A stretch of DNA of 64,000 nucleotides. Source: Ovis canadensis (Eukaryota; Chordata; Mammalia; Artiodactyla; Bovidae). Position numbers and translations under genes: made by a program. Numbering within the stretch: the first letter of the stretch is position 1; the number at the start of each line of letters is the position of its first letter. Shown here in pieces: positions 34,270 through 44,885 of the stretch. The notes beneath the pieces were generated by a model. The model saw only the letters and a list, made by a program, of their open reading frames with translations, was not told the DNA's origin and ran no database searches. The DNA lies in the NCBI RefSeq assembly GCF_042477335.2, contig NC_091254.1, positions 100,426,001 through 100,490,000 of the forward strand, written 5' to 3'.

Positions 34270-35568
34270 TGCCGGGGCCCAGCCCTGGTGGAGCCAGGGA
34301 ATTTGAAGGGTGGACGGCGTTGGCATGAGAAACACTTATTGATTGATTGATATAAGATTATTAAGAAACAATAGCGTAGTAGGAAAGTCAAGTGGAGGCA
34401 GAGGGCTGAATAGCTTGGTTTACGCGGAAGACCAATAAAATTCCAGACAAGGAATTTGCACCATCTACGTTGGGCCACCGGCGCTCGCTTGAATATCTAA
34501 GGGTGCCTCGCCTTAGGCTCCCTTTCGTGCGAGTCTTAACAGCCAGGGCAAGTAAGTAGACTTGGCGAGCCTCCGTGCCCCAGATGGGAAGTCAGCCTGA
34601 AATTAAAGTAAAGAGGAAAAGGAAAAAGAGAGAGAGAGAGAGAGACACGGGGGAAACCAGTCCAGTGACTGGCTCCGTCCTCTATTGTTCAGAAGGCCTT
34701 TTATACTTTTGATAAAACATGGAGATCAATGGGTAACATAAAGTTATGCAGCGTTAGCAGTCCAGATTCTTATCAAAAGCCAGACTTTTCTCTCTGCATA
34801 CCTAATTGTATACACAAGTCGTAGGTAATTTACATCATCTTCTGGCCAAAAGGGCCAATTAACATTTTACAGCCTTTTTTCTGATAAGGGTTTGTCAACC
34901 AGAAGGCTTATTTGTGTTGATCTTCGCAAGGTCTGGTGCCACTCTCAGAAAGCACTAAATAAAGTTACATTCTTACGCAGCAAAGATACAGCAACTTATA
35001 ACAAGTAGAGGGAGTACAGTGATTTATAGCAAAAGAGAAGCAATTAACTCAAAAGTCTAGTGTTGCTAACATCAAAACTACTATGTATCTTTTTCTACAT
35101 CCTGCTTACATTGAGTAACATCCTTCCAGGTGCCTAAAAGATAAAGAATATGGAGGTCTGGCAGCAGTCATTGAGTCAACAGTGAAAACCCTCTACCGAT
35201 ATAATTTTTAACTCTTTAGAAAAGGCTCTGTATCTTTAAGATGCTTTTAAGCTTTGTGCCTCTCGCGGTTGGGGGGCTGTAAGCAATTCACAAGCTGTAA
35301 GCGGTCTGGGGAACCTGTTAGGCAAGCTAGAGAGCTATCAGAGGGGTTTTAACTGAAACATCCCTTTCAAATGCAGAAGACTAAAGCCCTGATTTGACTT
35401 TTTCCGGAGAATATCAGAAGAGTGGAAAAGCAGGCAGATTCTTATTTTTTAGGGGGTGGATGCTCAGGAAATTCCAGGGAGGAAACCTGAGGTCTGATTA
35501 GCCTTGCCCTCAGAGCTCTTGCCGTATGACCTTGTCACGGGTGGAATTCCTCACGCTGGCTCCCGGCA
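34270..35568 (-). mobile_element. Solo endogenous retrovirus LTR, 1.3 kb
   Basis: The element starts tgccggggcc and ends ctcccggca, so the ends are TG...CA and inverted. A 6-bp duplication agtttg flanks it (34264-34269 and 35569-35574), the size usual for class II (beta-like) retroviruses. A TATA box (tataaaagg, read on the minus strand) lies near 34690-34705, placing U3 on the right and the element on the minus strand. No internal viral genes remain, so this is a recombined solo LTR. No exact poly(A) signal was found. Confidence 0.9.
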
Positions 35569-36466
35569 AGTTTGTAGGTGCATGAACTACTAGTTGGATG
35601 GATGGAGACATTGCATTTTCCTGTGGTTTCATATATTACTTTTTAAACTAAAAAAAGATAGACTGTTACCGGAAAGGATTCTCCATAGGCAGGTAACCGC
35701 TGATGAGAAGCAACTTTCACAGTTGTGTCTGACAGTCTGTATTTCATTCTTAAATGATCACACTTAGTAAAGTATGTCTGTGTATAGTTTTTGTATACCA
35801 CAACTTAAGTGAGTTCACTTTTATAAATGAGAGCAAAATTCTTACATGTAGACTTAAGTTCATGACTCTGCCTGTGGTGCCAAAGTTCAAAGAGTAAGAA
35901 CAGAAGGGAGGTCCAACTTCATACCAGAAGCAGTGTATCAGCGTTACTCTAAGTCTGCTACAGGAAAGAGAGCAGGGGGCATTTTGAAAACTATTCTCAA
36001 AGTCATCAACAGTAAGACATCTTTAAAAAGTTTTTTTCTGTATTATAAAAATAATACGTGTTCATTTTAGAAAAGCTAGAACCTATAGATGAAAGGAAAA
36101 TCATTTCATTTCTGCTAACTGAAAATGGTAGCACTATTGCATGCCTGTTAGACATTTTTTTACTAATATATCTGAGTCAACATGTAAATAGGAATCAGAT
36201 CATTCTGCTTTGTAACAGTCTCTTCATTTATATAATATCGTTTTATCACATTATCCTAAATTGTTTTTCATAACTACAAAGTACCTCATTGACTGAATGT
36301 TCTTGTGTATATTTAACCAAAAACCTGTTCATTGGATCTGTAGCTTATGTGTTTTGCTATTCAAACATTTGGGCTTGATATCGGTATATATTTTAAATTA
36401 TTTATTAAATACTTTGTTTTTAATATACTGTTAAAGTGGTATTTTACTAGCATTATAATTTCTCAG

Positions 36467-36627
36467 CTTCTCAAAAAACCAGAAAAGGGAGAGGAGCCGA
36501 GCACCGAGAAACCAAAAGGAAGAGTGGAGGAGGCTGAGCCTGGAGACGGGAGGTGGGAGCCCTGTCCTCGTGGGGTGGTCCTGAAGCCCCAGCCCTCAGA
36601 GGGCTCGCTGGAGGAGCTGCGGGAGAG
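36467..36627 (+). CDS. UPF3A: UPF3A coding exon 8
   Basis: The acceptor is atttctcag and the donor gtgagccg. The exon reads LLKKPEKGEEPSTEKPKGRV to PSEGSLEELRE, plus two bases of Arg (residues 282-335). It is disordered and charged, with the conserved LLKKPEKGEEP start. Between 35575 and 36460 I see only unassigned AT-rich DNA. Confidence 0.95.
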
Positions 36628-37301
36628 GTGAGCCGAGCTCTTGTTTCTCTGACCGTGTTCCGCACCTCAAGTTGTCATCAAGCTGTGGTCCTATCGCCTT
36701 CTGCAGTGTGCGTGAATGCTTGTATTCCGTGAACATGCCTGGAATTCAGGAGCCTCTCTGGGACGCGTGTGTGCACACCTTTGTCTCTGTGGTCAGGGTC
36801 GTGCTGACGGTGAACCGTCCATCTGCAGCCCCGAGGCTGCCTTCCAGCAGGGGGTGTCCTGTTTTTGAATTAATTTTAGCTCTGCTTGGAACAGAAACTC
36901 AAACTGTAAATAACAGTTCTGTGTCATGATGGATGTTCATCTGATCTACTAGGAAAGTCCCTTGATTACTTCTAGTCTCATTTGCTTTATCTGTAAAACA
37001 AAACAGAGGGTTATATTTACTAGGAACTATAAGAATGTGTGTGTGCGTATCGTGGCTTAGTGCCTATCACATGCATGTCACTCAAGCCTAAGAGTGAACG
37101 TTGCTACTGCTCTCGTTTATTCATCTTCTCTGAAGTTTCTTATTGAGCACCTGTCGCGTGCCCCTCACGTGCAAACCTGCACAGCAGTGGTGAGCAGACT
37201 GCATGTTCCCTGCCTGTTTTTGAACTGGTAGTCTGGGAGGGAAGACAGATAATTGTCAGGCAGTTTATGTAAGGTTACTGATAATTTGTGTTGAATCACA
37301 G
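36628..37301 (+). other. UPF3A intron 8
   Basis: A 674-bp intron with a possible worn MIR at about 36945-37080. No gene seen. Confidence 0.5.
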
Positions 37302-37593
37302 GTCACAGAATGACAGTGATAAAGAGCAAAGGGATAAGGAGAGAAGATCCCGAGAAAAAGAGCTTGAAGCACAACGATGCCACTTGGATGACAGGAGACA
37401 CAGAGCCCGCTACGAGCTGGAGGAATGTTTGGGAAGAAACGGAGAAGAGCTGGCGAGCGGGAAGGGGTCGGCCGCAGACAGAGGGAGGAGAGGGAGCCAG
37501 GAGAGGGGCTGCCCTGTGGAAGCGGCAGAGAGGCCAGGCAGGGAGAAGAGTGAAGACCGGCCGGCACCCAGGAAGGAGCGCACGGGGAGCAAG
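37302..37593 (+). CDS. UPF3A: UPF3A coding exon 9
   Basis: The acceptor is ttgaatcacag and the donor gttctttt. Ninety-seven codons run from SQNDSDKEQRDKERRSREKE to GREKSEDRPAPRKERTGSK (residues 335-432). The region is disordered and rich in Arg, Glu and Asp, and diverges more than the domain exons. The PRKER start of the EJC-binding motif lies at its end. Confidence 0.94.
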
Positions 37594-38139
37594 GTTCTTT
37601 TATTCTTCGGGGATAATCTTCCATTCATTTCCTCTGCTGAGAGTATAAACTAGAATCCTGCAGGCTTACAGCTGCTTTTCCGAACAAAAATGTTTTATTT
37701 AACCAAGTGTCTTGAGGTGTCTTGAGATGTAGGACCACAGGCTCTGACAGTGTCTTAGGGCTCCCTGTCCTGAAAGGCTATGTCTGTAGAGCAGTGATTC
37801 TTGTCAAGTGAGATGGTACCAGGGTCTGAGATGAAACCAGCATCTCCTTTACCCAGAGAACTGATTTCTTTTTTTAACCAAGAAAGGAAAAAAGAAAAAC
37901 CCACGAAACCCTTTTATTTAGCATAAAACTGCACATTCACACTATTTGCCTAAGAATAAGTGATGGAAAGATTATCTGTTTTTCCCCTAGGACAGTAAGG
38001 AGAATATGATATGCCTTGGTGCTTCCTTTTACATTAGTAACAGTGTTCTGATTTTTAAATTGAAGTTCAGCTGGTTTACAATACTGTGCTAGTTTCAGGC
38101 GTGCTGCGAACTGGCTGTTTTTCCAGGTTATAGTCCATG

Positions 38140-39475
38140 ACAGGCTCACACAAGATCCTGAGTGCAGCGCCTGTGCTGTACAGCGAACCCTCGTTGCTCA
38201 TCTGTTTTATGTTTAGTAGCTCGTATCTGTTAGGCCCGTACTCCTGTTTGTCCCTCCCTCTTTCCTTCTCTCCCTTGATAATCGTAAGTTTGTTTTCTAT
38301 GAATGTGGGTCTATTTCTGTTTTGTATATAGATTCATATGTGTTACTTTCAGAGTCTACATATAAGTGGTAATCACATAGTCACTTTCGCTGTCTGACTT
38401 ACTTCACCTAGTACGGTTCTCTAGGTTCATCCACGTTGCTGCAGATGCTCATTATTTCATTCTTTTTACGGCTGAGTAATATTCCATAGTAAATATGTAC
38501 CACGTCTTCTTTACCCGCTCATCTGTCAGTGGGCACTTAAGTTGCTTCCATACCTTGACTACAGCAAGTCTCCCACATGAGAACAAATTCCGATCAGGAG
38601 TGTGTTTAAGTCCAGTTTGTTCATAAGTCCAGCAGAATTAGCCCAGGAGCCCAGCTGACACAATCGGCTCTGCAGCACTGTGTTGTAATAGGCTTATAGT
38701 ACTTTTCACACAAGCGACACCTAAGGCTGTTGAGCTATATGAGCTGTTTATGGAGTTTGGATATTAACCCCTTGCTGGTCGCATCATTGGTGAATATTTC
38801 CTCCCATTCTGTAGGGTTTTTTTATTGGTGGTTTCCTTTGCTGTGCAAAAGCATCAGTTTAATTAGGTCTCATTTGTTTATTTTCTTTTGCTTTGGGAGA
38901 CCTAAGAAAACATTGCTACGATTTGTCAGAGGATGTTTTGCCTGTGTCCTCTTCTAGGAGTTTTATGTCATGTCTTATATTTAGGTCTTTAAACAATTTT
39001 GAGCTTATTTTTGTGCACGGTGTGAGGGAATGTTCTCATTTCAGCGATTTGTGTGTGGCTGTCCAGCTCCCCCAATGCCCCTTGCTGCTGAGACTGTCTT
39101 TTCTCCATTGGGTATTCTTGCCTCCTTGGGCTTAGTTAACTATGGATGTGTGGGTTTACTTCTGGGCTCTACTCTGTTCCATTGGTCCCTATGTCTGGTT
39201 CTGCACTATAATGTTTTGATTACTGGGGTTTGGTAGTGTAGTCTGACATCTGAAAGGGCTACACCTTCAGTTTTGTTATGTCAGGATTGCCTGGGCAGTT
39301 CTGGGAGGTTTGTGGTTCTCTATAAATTTAAGGATTATGTATTCTAGTTCTGTGAGAAATATCATGGGTGTTTTGATAGGGATTGCATTACATCTGTAGG
39401 TTGCTTTGGCTAGTGTGGCCGTTTTAGCAGTGTTAATTTTTCTGATCCAAGAGTGTGGGAAAGAGTGTGATAGGC
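38140..39475 (-). repeat. L1 LINE fragment, antisense
   Basis: Over about 1.3 kb the minus strand follows L1 ORF2: 'ggctgagtaatattccatag' near 38470, 'ccccttgctggtcgcatcat' near 38770, and 'gatagggattgcattacatc' near 39375. Its ORF2 remnant merges with the VNTR reading to give a long minus-strand open frame of no significance. Confidence 0.9.
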
Positions 39476-39592
39476 CACATAGGCCTCCCAGGCTCTTTCC
39501 CACTCTTCTCATTGGCCAGGCCGGTACTAGGAAAAGGACGTTCTGGTAACCCCATGGCAGTGACTGTGGGGACTTCACACACAGCCCAGGAG

Positions 39593-40785
39593 TGGTGGGA
39601 AAAGGTGAATGGTAGGAAAATGCGAGTGGTGGGCACAGGCGGGTGGTGGGCACAGGCGAGTGGTGGGCACAGGCGAGTGGTGGGCACAGGCGGGTGGTGG
39701 GCACAGGCGGGTGGTGGGTAACAGGTGTGGTGGGCACAGGCGAGTGGTGGGCACAGGCGAGTGGTAGATACAGCTGTGGTGGGCACAGGCGAGTGGTGGG
39801 CACAGGCGAGTGGTGGGAAAAGGCGAGTGGTAGGCACAGGCGAGTGGTGGGTACAGGCGTGGTGGGCACAGGCGAGTGGTGGGCACAGGTGTGGTGGGCA
39901 CAGGCGAGTGGTGGGCACAGGTGAGTGGTAGATACAGGTGTGGTGGGCACAGGCGAGTGGTGGGCACAGGCGAGTGGTGGGCACAGGTGTGGTGGGCACA
40001 GGCGAGTGGTGGGCACAGGTGAGTGGTTGGGCACAGGCGTGGTGGGCACAGGCGAGTGGTGGGCACAGGTGAGTGGTGGGAAAAGGTGAGTGGTGGGCAC
40101 AGGTGGGTGGTGGGTACAGGCGAGGTGGGCACAGGCGAGTGGTGGGCACAGGCGAGTGGTGGGCACAGGCGAGTGGTGGGCACAGGCGAGTGGTAGATAC
40201 AGGTGTGGTGGGCACAGGCGAGTGGTGGGCACAGGTGTGGTGGGCACAGGCAAGTGGTGGGCACAGGCGAGTGGTGGGCACAGGCGTGGTGGGCACAGGC
40301 GAGTGGTGGGCACAGGCAAGTGGTGGGCACAGGCGTGGTGGGCACAGGCGAGTGGTGGGCACAGGCGTGGTGGGCACAGGTATGGTGGGCACAGGCGAGT
40401 GGTGGGCACAGGCGTGGTGGGCACAGGCGTGGTGGGCACAGGTGAGTGGTGGGCACAGGCGAATGGTAGGCACAGGCGAGTGGTGGGCACAGGCGTGGTG
40501 GGCATAGGCGTCGTGGGCACAGGCGAGTGGTGGGTAGAGGCGAGTGGTGGGTAGAGGCGAGTGGTGGGCACAGGCAAGTGGTGGGCGCAGGCGAGTGGTG
40601 GGCAGAGGCGAGTGGTGGGCAGAGGCGAGTGGTGGGCACAGGCGAGTGGTGGGCACAGGTGTGGGCACAGGTGTGGTGGGCACAGGCGAGTGGTGGGCAC
40701 AGGCGAGTGGTGGGCACAGGCGAGTGGTGGGCACAGGCGAGTGGTGGGCACAGGCGAGTGGTGGGCACAGGTGAGTGTGAGCCCT
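39593..40785 (+). repeat. 17-bp G-rich VNTR, about 70 units
   Basis: The unit is GAGTGGTGGGCACAGGC (17 bp), with a 15-bp variant that lacks two bases (GTGGTGGGCACAGGC). Around seventy units run head to tail, ending at 40785. Variants change the junction base to T (CAGGTGAGT) or A (CAGGCAAGT). The sense-strand RNA is G rich (runs GG, TGGG, AGG), so quadruplexes are possible. The array lies in UPF3A intron 9; long open frames on both strands are repeat artefacts. Confidence 0.97.
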
Positions 40786-41489
40786 AGAGGAGCAGCACAG
40801 GATGCGCCCCCGAGCCTCACCGCCCCTCAGGCGGCCAGGGCTGCTGCTCCGCCCAGGCGCACACACAGCTCCTGCGGGGCTGGCTGGCCTCCTTGGCCGC
40901 AGAATCGCTTTTTCCTTCCCTGGCGTTTCTTTCCCACGTCCTGAAGCAGTTTCATTTCATTTCGTGTGCTTTGTCCAGTCATGTTTTCACCCCACCAGCT
41001 CTAAGAGCTCAGTGTGATGGCCGGTCAGTGTTTTCTGTAAAGGGGACGGTGGGGGAGTGAGCTGCACAGAAATCGCAGCTCATCACAAGCGTGTGTGACT
41101 GTTCAGTTCATGGCTTAGTGTTTCCAAGTTTGCATCCACTGCGCGTGTGAGTTTGAGGGGTTGTGATGAGTGTGTGTGAGTTTTCACTTCTCATAATAGG
41201 AGGGAATGCCATGATTGTACCAATTCCACAGAGCAGTCTAGGTTTGGTAATAACACTTTCTCAGAGGTTAACTTCACTTTCAAGTCATTTTGAATACTCT
41301 TTTTCATGGCCTATTTTAAAATCTCAAAATGCCTAGTTTCTGACATAGTGCTATGAAAAAGGCTGATTTTTACCTGCTAGACTGATTTCTTTAGATAATT
41401 AGGATTATCAGGGGCTAAAATAGATAGAGCTGTTGCCCCAGCCTGTGTTTCTGGCTCTTGGAAGAGTAACACGCTTTCTGTCCTGGCAG

Positions 41490-41735
41490 GACCGGCCAGG
41501 CTTGCAGCTGTACCAGCCCAGAGCTCGCATCCGAGCCCGTGACTGTGATGGAAGACACCCTGAGGAGGGCCGCGACGGGAGGAGGGGTGAGGCGGAAGAC
41601 TCAACGGTGGCTTTAGCTGAGAAGAGCGAAGAGGCGGTGTGGGGTGACATGCATGTTGGTGACCTGGGTGGGGGCTCCCCACCTCAACACTCCGTGGATT
41701 CGAGAGGGCGTTCCTTCCGGAAGTGTATAAATTAA
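41490..41735 (+). CDS. UPF3A: UPF3A terminal coding exon 10
   Basis: The acceptor is tgtcctggcag. The exon reads DRPGLQLYQPRARIRARDCD, the core of the EJC-binding motif (residues 433-452), then an acidic and basic mixed tail to the stop TAA at 41733. Human UPF3A ends at about the EKREEAE point; here the frame continues about 32 residues past EKSEEA. The A of the human DRPAL motif is G here. Confidence 0.93.
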   Translation, partial: DRPGLQLYQPRARIRARDCDGRHPEEGRDGRRGEAEDSTVALAEKSEEAVWGDMHVGDLGGGSPPQHSVDSRGRSFRKCIN

Positions 41736-42443
41736 ATTAGCCTGGGATAAAACCTGCACGCTGAATTTACTAACGAAGAAATGAGCAGCCAGAACTGTAG
41801 AGGTGGCATAGAAAGACAAGAAATCATTCTTAAGTGATTGAACAGCTACAGAGTTTCCCGTTTCTGTTATAAACTGGTACATATGATTTAACCAGAACCA
41901 AAAGAAAACTAGCATTGTGTGAATTCTGAAGCACTTTCAACACGTTGTAGGAGTAACGTGGACTTTGAGTGTTACACATTCGTAAGTGAATGGTCTGCAT
42001 CTTGCGCCTCTGTTGGTTTCCTGTGAGCTGTAGTTTTTGGGGAGTGAGCAGCTCTCACTCCTTGTATCTGCCAATTCAGTCTTTCATGTCCCTCCTTTCG
42101 TCAGGACTCACTAAGGCTGTGGCGCTGTTGTCCCTCTGATAGGAACCCTGACTCTGTATGAGCCCCAAAGGTCTGACTGTCGCCCTTTTAACAATATGGC
42201 CACAGAAGTAACAAAAACAGTTCCAGTCTTTGATGGAGTGCTCATGGTTTATAACATAAATGGCATTATTTTGAGAGAGGGGTAACTTAGGTATGGCATT
42301 GGGTTTCTTTTCTTTTTGCAGCCTGAGGCAGTTGTAAAATAACCTATTGTAGCTTTTTGCAACTGTGTATCCTATAGTATTTTTTCTTTTGGTGAAATTT
42401 TAAATGTTAATGTTTTTGGCACTGTGCTTTGTACCATTTATTA

Positions 42444-42449
42444 AATAAA
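42444..42449 (+). terminator. UPF3A: UPF3A poly(A) signal AATAAA
   Basis: AATAAA lies about 710 bp past the UPF3A stop in a T/A-rich 3' UTR, followed by a GT-rich stretch (atgttagttgctatgagttt). It is the first good signal after the stop. Confidence 0.8.
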
Positions 42450-42739
42450 AATGTTAGTTGCTATGAGTTTGAACTCCAGTTATGATACTTCCCTATGTAG
42501 AACGTATGTGATAAAAAACTGCTTTTTAAAATGTAGCTGTAATCATCTGAATATTTTGATTATTCCTTATAAGATATAAAATATTTATCAGGGAACTGAG
42601 ATTTGTTGTGGAAAAGCTCCTTGCTGGTGGGCAGTCAGTCCACCAGCACTGCTGTACTCTAGCTCTTGACTCAGGAGGTGGGGGTGGAGAGGAGGGCTTG
42701 CTGTGGGTTCAGTGAGGTCCAGGTGACCTAGCAGCTTCA

Positions 42740-42965
42740 ACTCTGGCTGAAAAGGGCTAGATAGTAAACACTTTAGATTTTACAGGCGATAACGTCTGTG
42801 TAACAGCTATTAAACTCTGCCATCATAGTGGAAAAAGCAGCCTTTGAATACGTTTACAATAGAAAAATGAATGGGTAGGGCTGGGTTCCTATAAAACTTA
42901 ATTTATAAAAACAGGAACATTCAATATTTGGCCTGTGGACCACAGTCTGTTAGGGTTCATTTTCA
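42740..42965 (+). repeat. Old DNA transposon fossil, hAT-like
   Basis: The order 'ctggctgaaaagggctagat', 'cactttagattttacaggcg', 'ctgccatcatagtggaaaaa' and 'aaaacaggaac' resembles a MER-type hAT-Charlie fossil. Family not certain. Confidence 0.4.
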
Positions 42966-43159
42966 AGATCCGTGGTTTAAAGGAATGGTTGTTAATACTT
43001 TCTGGTTTCAGGAACACTTTGCATTCTTAAGAATTATTAACAACCACAAAGCACTTTTGTTTATCAGCTATTGATGTTTACTGTAGTCAAAATTAAAGCA
43101 AAATGTTTAAGCACAAGAATATATAAACATATGTTCCTTTTAGCTGTCAGAGTAATAAC

Positions 43160-43640
43160 CTCACCACACAATTCTACTCCTGGATATAAATCTGAAAAAA
43201 CAGAAAACACTAATTGAAAATGATACCTGCTCCCCAGTGTTCACAGCAGCATCACTGACAATTGCCAAGGCCCGGAAGCAACCCAAGTGTCCATCAACAG
43301 GAGAAAGGACAGAGAAGAAGGGGTATCTATACACAGTGGGGTCCTGCTCAGCCACAAAGAAGGAAATGCTTCCATTTGCAGCAACATGGACGGACTTCAA
43401 GGGCATCATGTTACGTGGAATAACTGACAAAGGTGAATGCTATATGGTATCACTTATATGTAGAATCTAAAACAGAAAACTAGTGAATAAAACAACAGCA
43501 AAAAGCGACTCACAGATACAGAGAACAGTTTAGTGGGGAGGGCAGAGGAAGGAGGGCCAAGATAGGGGTCGTGGGTTAAGAGGTGCAAGCTATGGTGTAC
43601 AAAACATGTAAGCTACAAGGATATATTGTACAAGGAATCT
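43160..43640 (+). repeat. L1 LINE 3' end, sense
   Basis: The segment matches L1 ORF2 C-terminal text: 'cagcagcatcactgacaatt', 'cggaagcaacccaagtgtcc', 'gcaacatggacggacttcaa'. A 3' UTR-like part follows (agtttagtggggagggcaga). Open frames on both strands are LINE-derived. Confidence 0.85.
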
Positions 43641-43659
43641 AACCAGCATTTGACAGTCA

Positions 43660-43780
43660 CTGTGGCTCGATGGACATGAGTTTGGGTAAACTCCGGGAGT
43701 TGGTGATGGACAGGGATGCCTGGCGTGCTGCGATTCATGGAGTCGCAAAGAGTTGGACACGACTGAGCGACTGAACTGAT
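43660..43780 (+). repeat. BovB 3'-end fragment
   Basis: The tail reads gatggacagggatgcctggc, gctgcgattcatggagtcgc, tggacacgactgagcgactg. Confidence 0.9.
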
Positions 43781-44344
43781 GAATGGAGTATACCCTTTAA
43801 AAGTCATGGGTCACTGTGTTGCACGCCCGTAACATGTGCTCCTGTTGCAGTGACAGTGTGACTGATGGAATCCTGTACATCAGCTATACTTCCACTAACA
43901 GTAAGAAAAAGTGGCTGAATGCAGTGACACACAAGAGGTCGCCACACGCCTCAGTATGGCAGGCACTTCTCCAGGCGTCCGCCACGCAATGGTGAGCAGA
44001 GCAGCCCAGCCCAGCTTCAGGGGCCTCGGTGCTCTTCCTTTCACACAAGAGGAATGGGAGCCCCTGAAAGCTCACAGCCTTCCTCAAACCCTCTGCATCA
44101 CAAATGGCAGAATCAGCCCCCCTAAATCAGGAATCCCTAACCCAGAGTCTGTTGGGTGCTCTGGTGACACTGTTGTCCTGACCGTCGGTAGCTTCCATAA
44201 ATTGGGATCATGATACTATGGAAAAGCATGCTGTACACTTCTGTGGGATGGTCTGCATAAGCTTTCATCAGATCCGCAAAGGAATAACTTTTCAGAAGAT
44301 AAAATTTTTAGATATTAGACTGTCAGTAGTCTGGCTTAAGACTA

Positions 44345-44885
44345 AATCTTTAAAAAACTAAGATCACGGCATCCGGCCCCAGTGCTGCATAGCACGTAGA
44401 AGGGGAAAAGGTGGAAGTAGTGAGAAATTTCCTCTTCTTGGGCTCCAGAATCACTGCGGACAGTGACTGCAGCCATGGAATCAGAAGACAGTTGCTTCTT
44501 GGCAGGAAAGCGATGACAAACCTAGACAGTGTGTTGAAAAGTAGAGACAAAACTCTGCCAACAGTTGATGCCTTTGAACTGTGGTGCTGGAGTAGACGCC
44601 TGAAGGTTGTAGCAAGGAGATCAAGCCAGTCAAGGACTGATGCTGAAGCTCCAGTAGTTTGGTCATCTGATGCAAAGAGATGACCATTGGAAAAGTCCCT
44701 AATGCTGGGAAAGACTGAGGGCAGGAGAGGGTGTCAGAGGGTGAGATGGCTGGACGGCATCAGCGCTGCAATGAGCGTGAACTCGGGCAAACTCTGGGAG
44801 ATAGTGAGGGACAGGCAGGCCTCGTGTGCTGCAGTCCATGGGGTCACAAAGAGTCGGACACAACTGGGTGGCTGAACAACAACCC
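44345..44885 (+). repeat. BovB fragment with internal deletion
   Basis: It follows BovB from the 'gatcacggcatccggcccc' block through 'tgcttcttggcaggaaagcg', with a gap where 'caaggtccatgtagtc' should lie, to the 3' end 'gtcggacacaactgggtggc'. It is more diverged than the copy at 20668. Confidence 0.88.

Larger units (their letters stand above)
29979..36466 (+). other. UPF3A intron 7, 6.5 kb
   Basis: This large intron holds Bov-tA pieces, a 29-bp-stem hairpin, a pyrimidine minisatellite and a solo LTR. About 30911-31580 and 31680-32800 are unassigned; I see no RNA gene or coding sequence other than the hairpin. Confidence 0.75.
37594..41489 (+). other. UPF3A intron 9, 3.9 kb
   Basis: The intron contains an antisense L1 (38140-39440) directly followed by the 17-bp VNTR (39593-40785). 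About 37600-38130 and 40790-41480 show no gene; the latter has a few GT-rich runs. Confidence 0.8.
19303..41735 (+). other. UPF3A: UPF3A gene, ten coding exons
   Basis: UPF3A, with its paralogue UPF3B, links UPF2 and the exon-junction complex in nonsense-mediated mRNA decay; it can stimulate or antagonise decay. It shuttles between nucleus and cytoplasm. The exons join to 1542 nt (513 aa plus stop) in one frame: 1-68 low-complexity N-terminus, about 69-210 the RRM-like UPF3 domain that binds UPF2, about 211-285 a highly charged Arg/Glu/Lys region, a disordered middle, and the C-terminal EJC-binding motif near 430-446. All introns are GT-AG. Human UPF3A is 476 aa; the bovid protein is longer mostly through a changed C-terminal end. 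The gene is on the same strand as CDC16 and CHAMP1 and has its own CpG-island promoter. Confidence 0.96.

Noticed and set aside
39276-40866. Long minus-strand open frames (up to 514 aa, Pro/Thr/Cys/His rich) over the 17-bp VNTR
   Set aside because: The unit length is 17 (and 15), so reading the array in any frame gives a repeating product. The repeats lack stops, which creates long frames on both strands. One frame merges into an L1 remnant. No start context or known domain.
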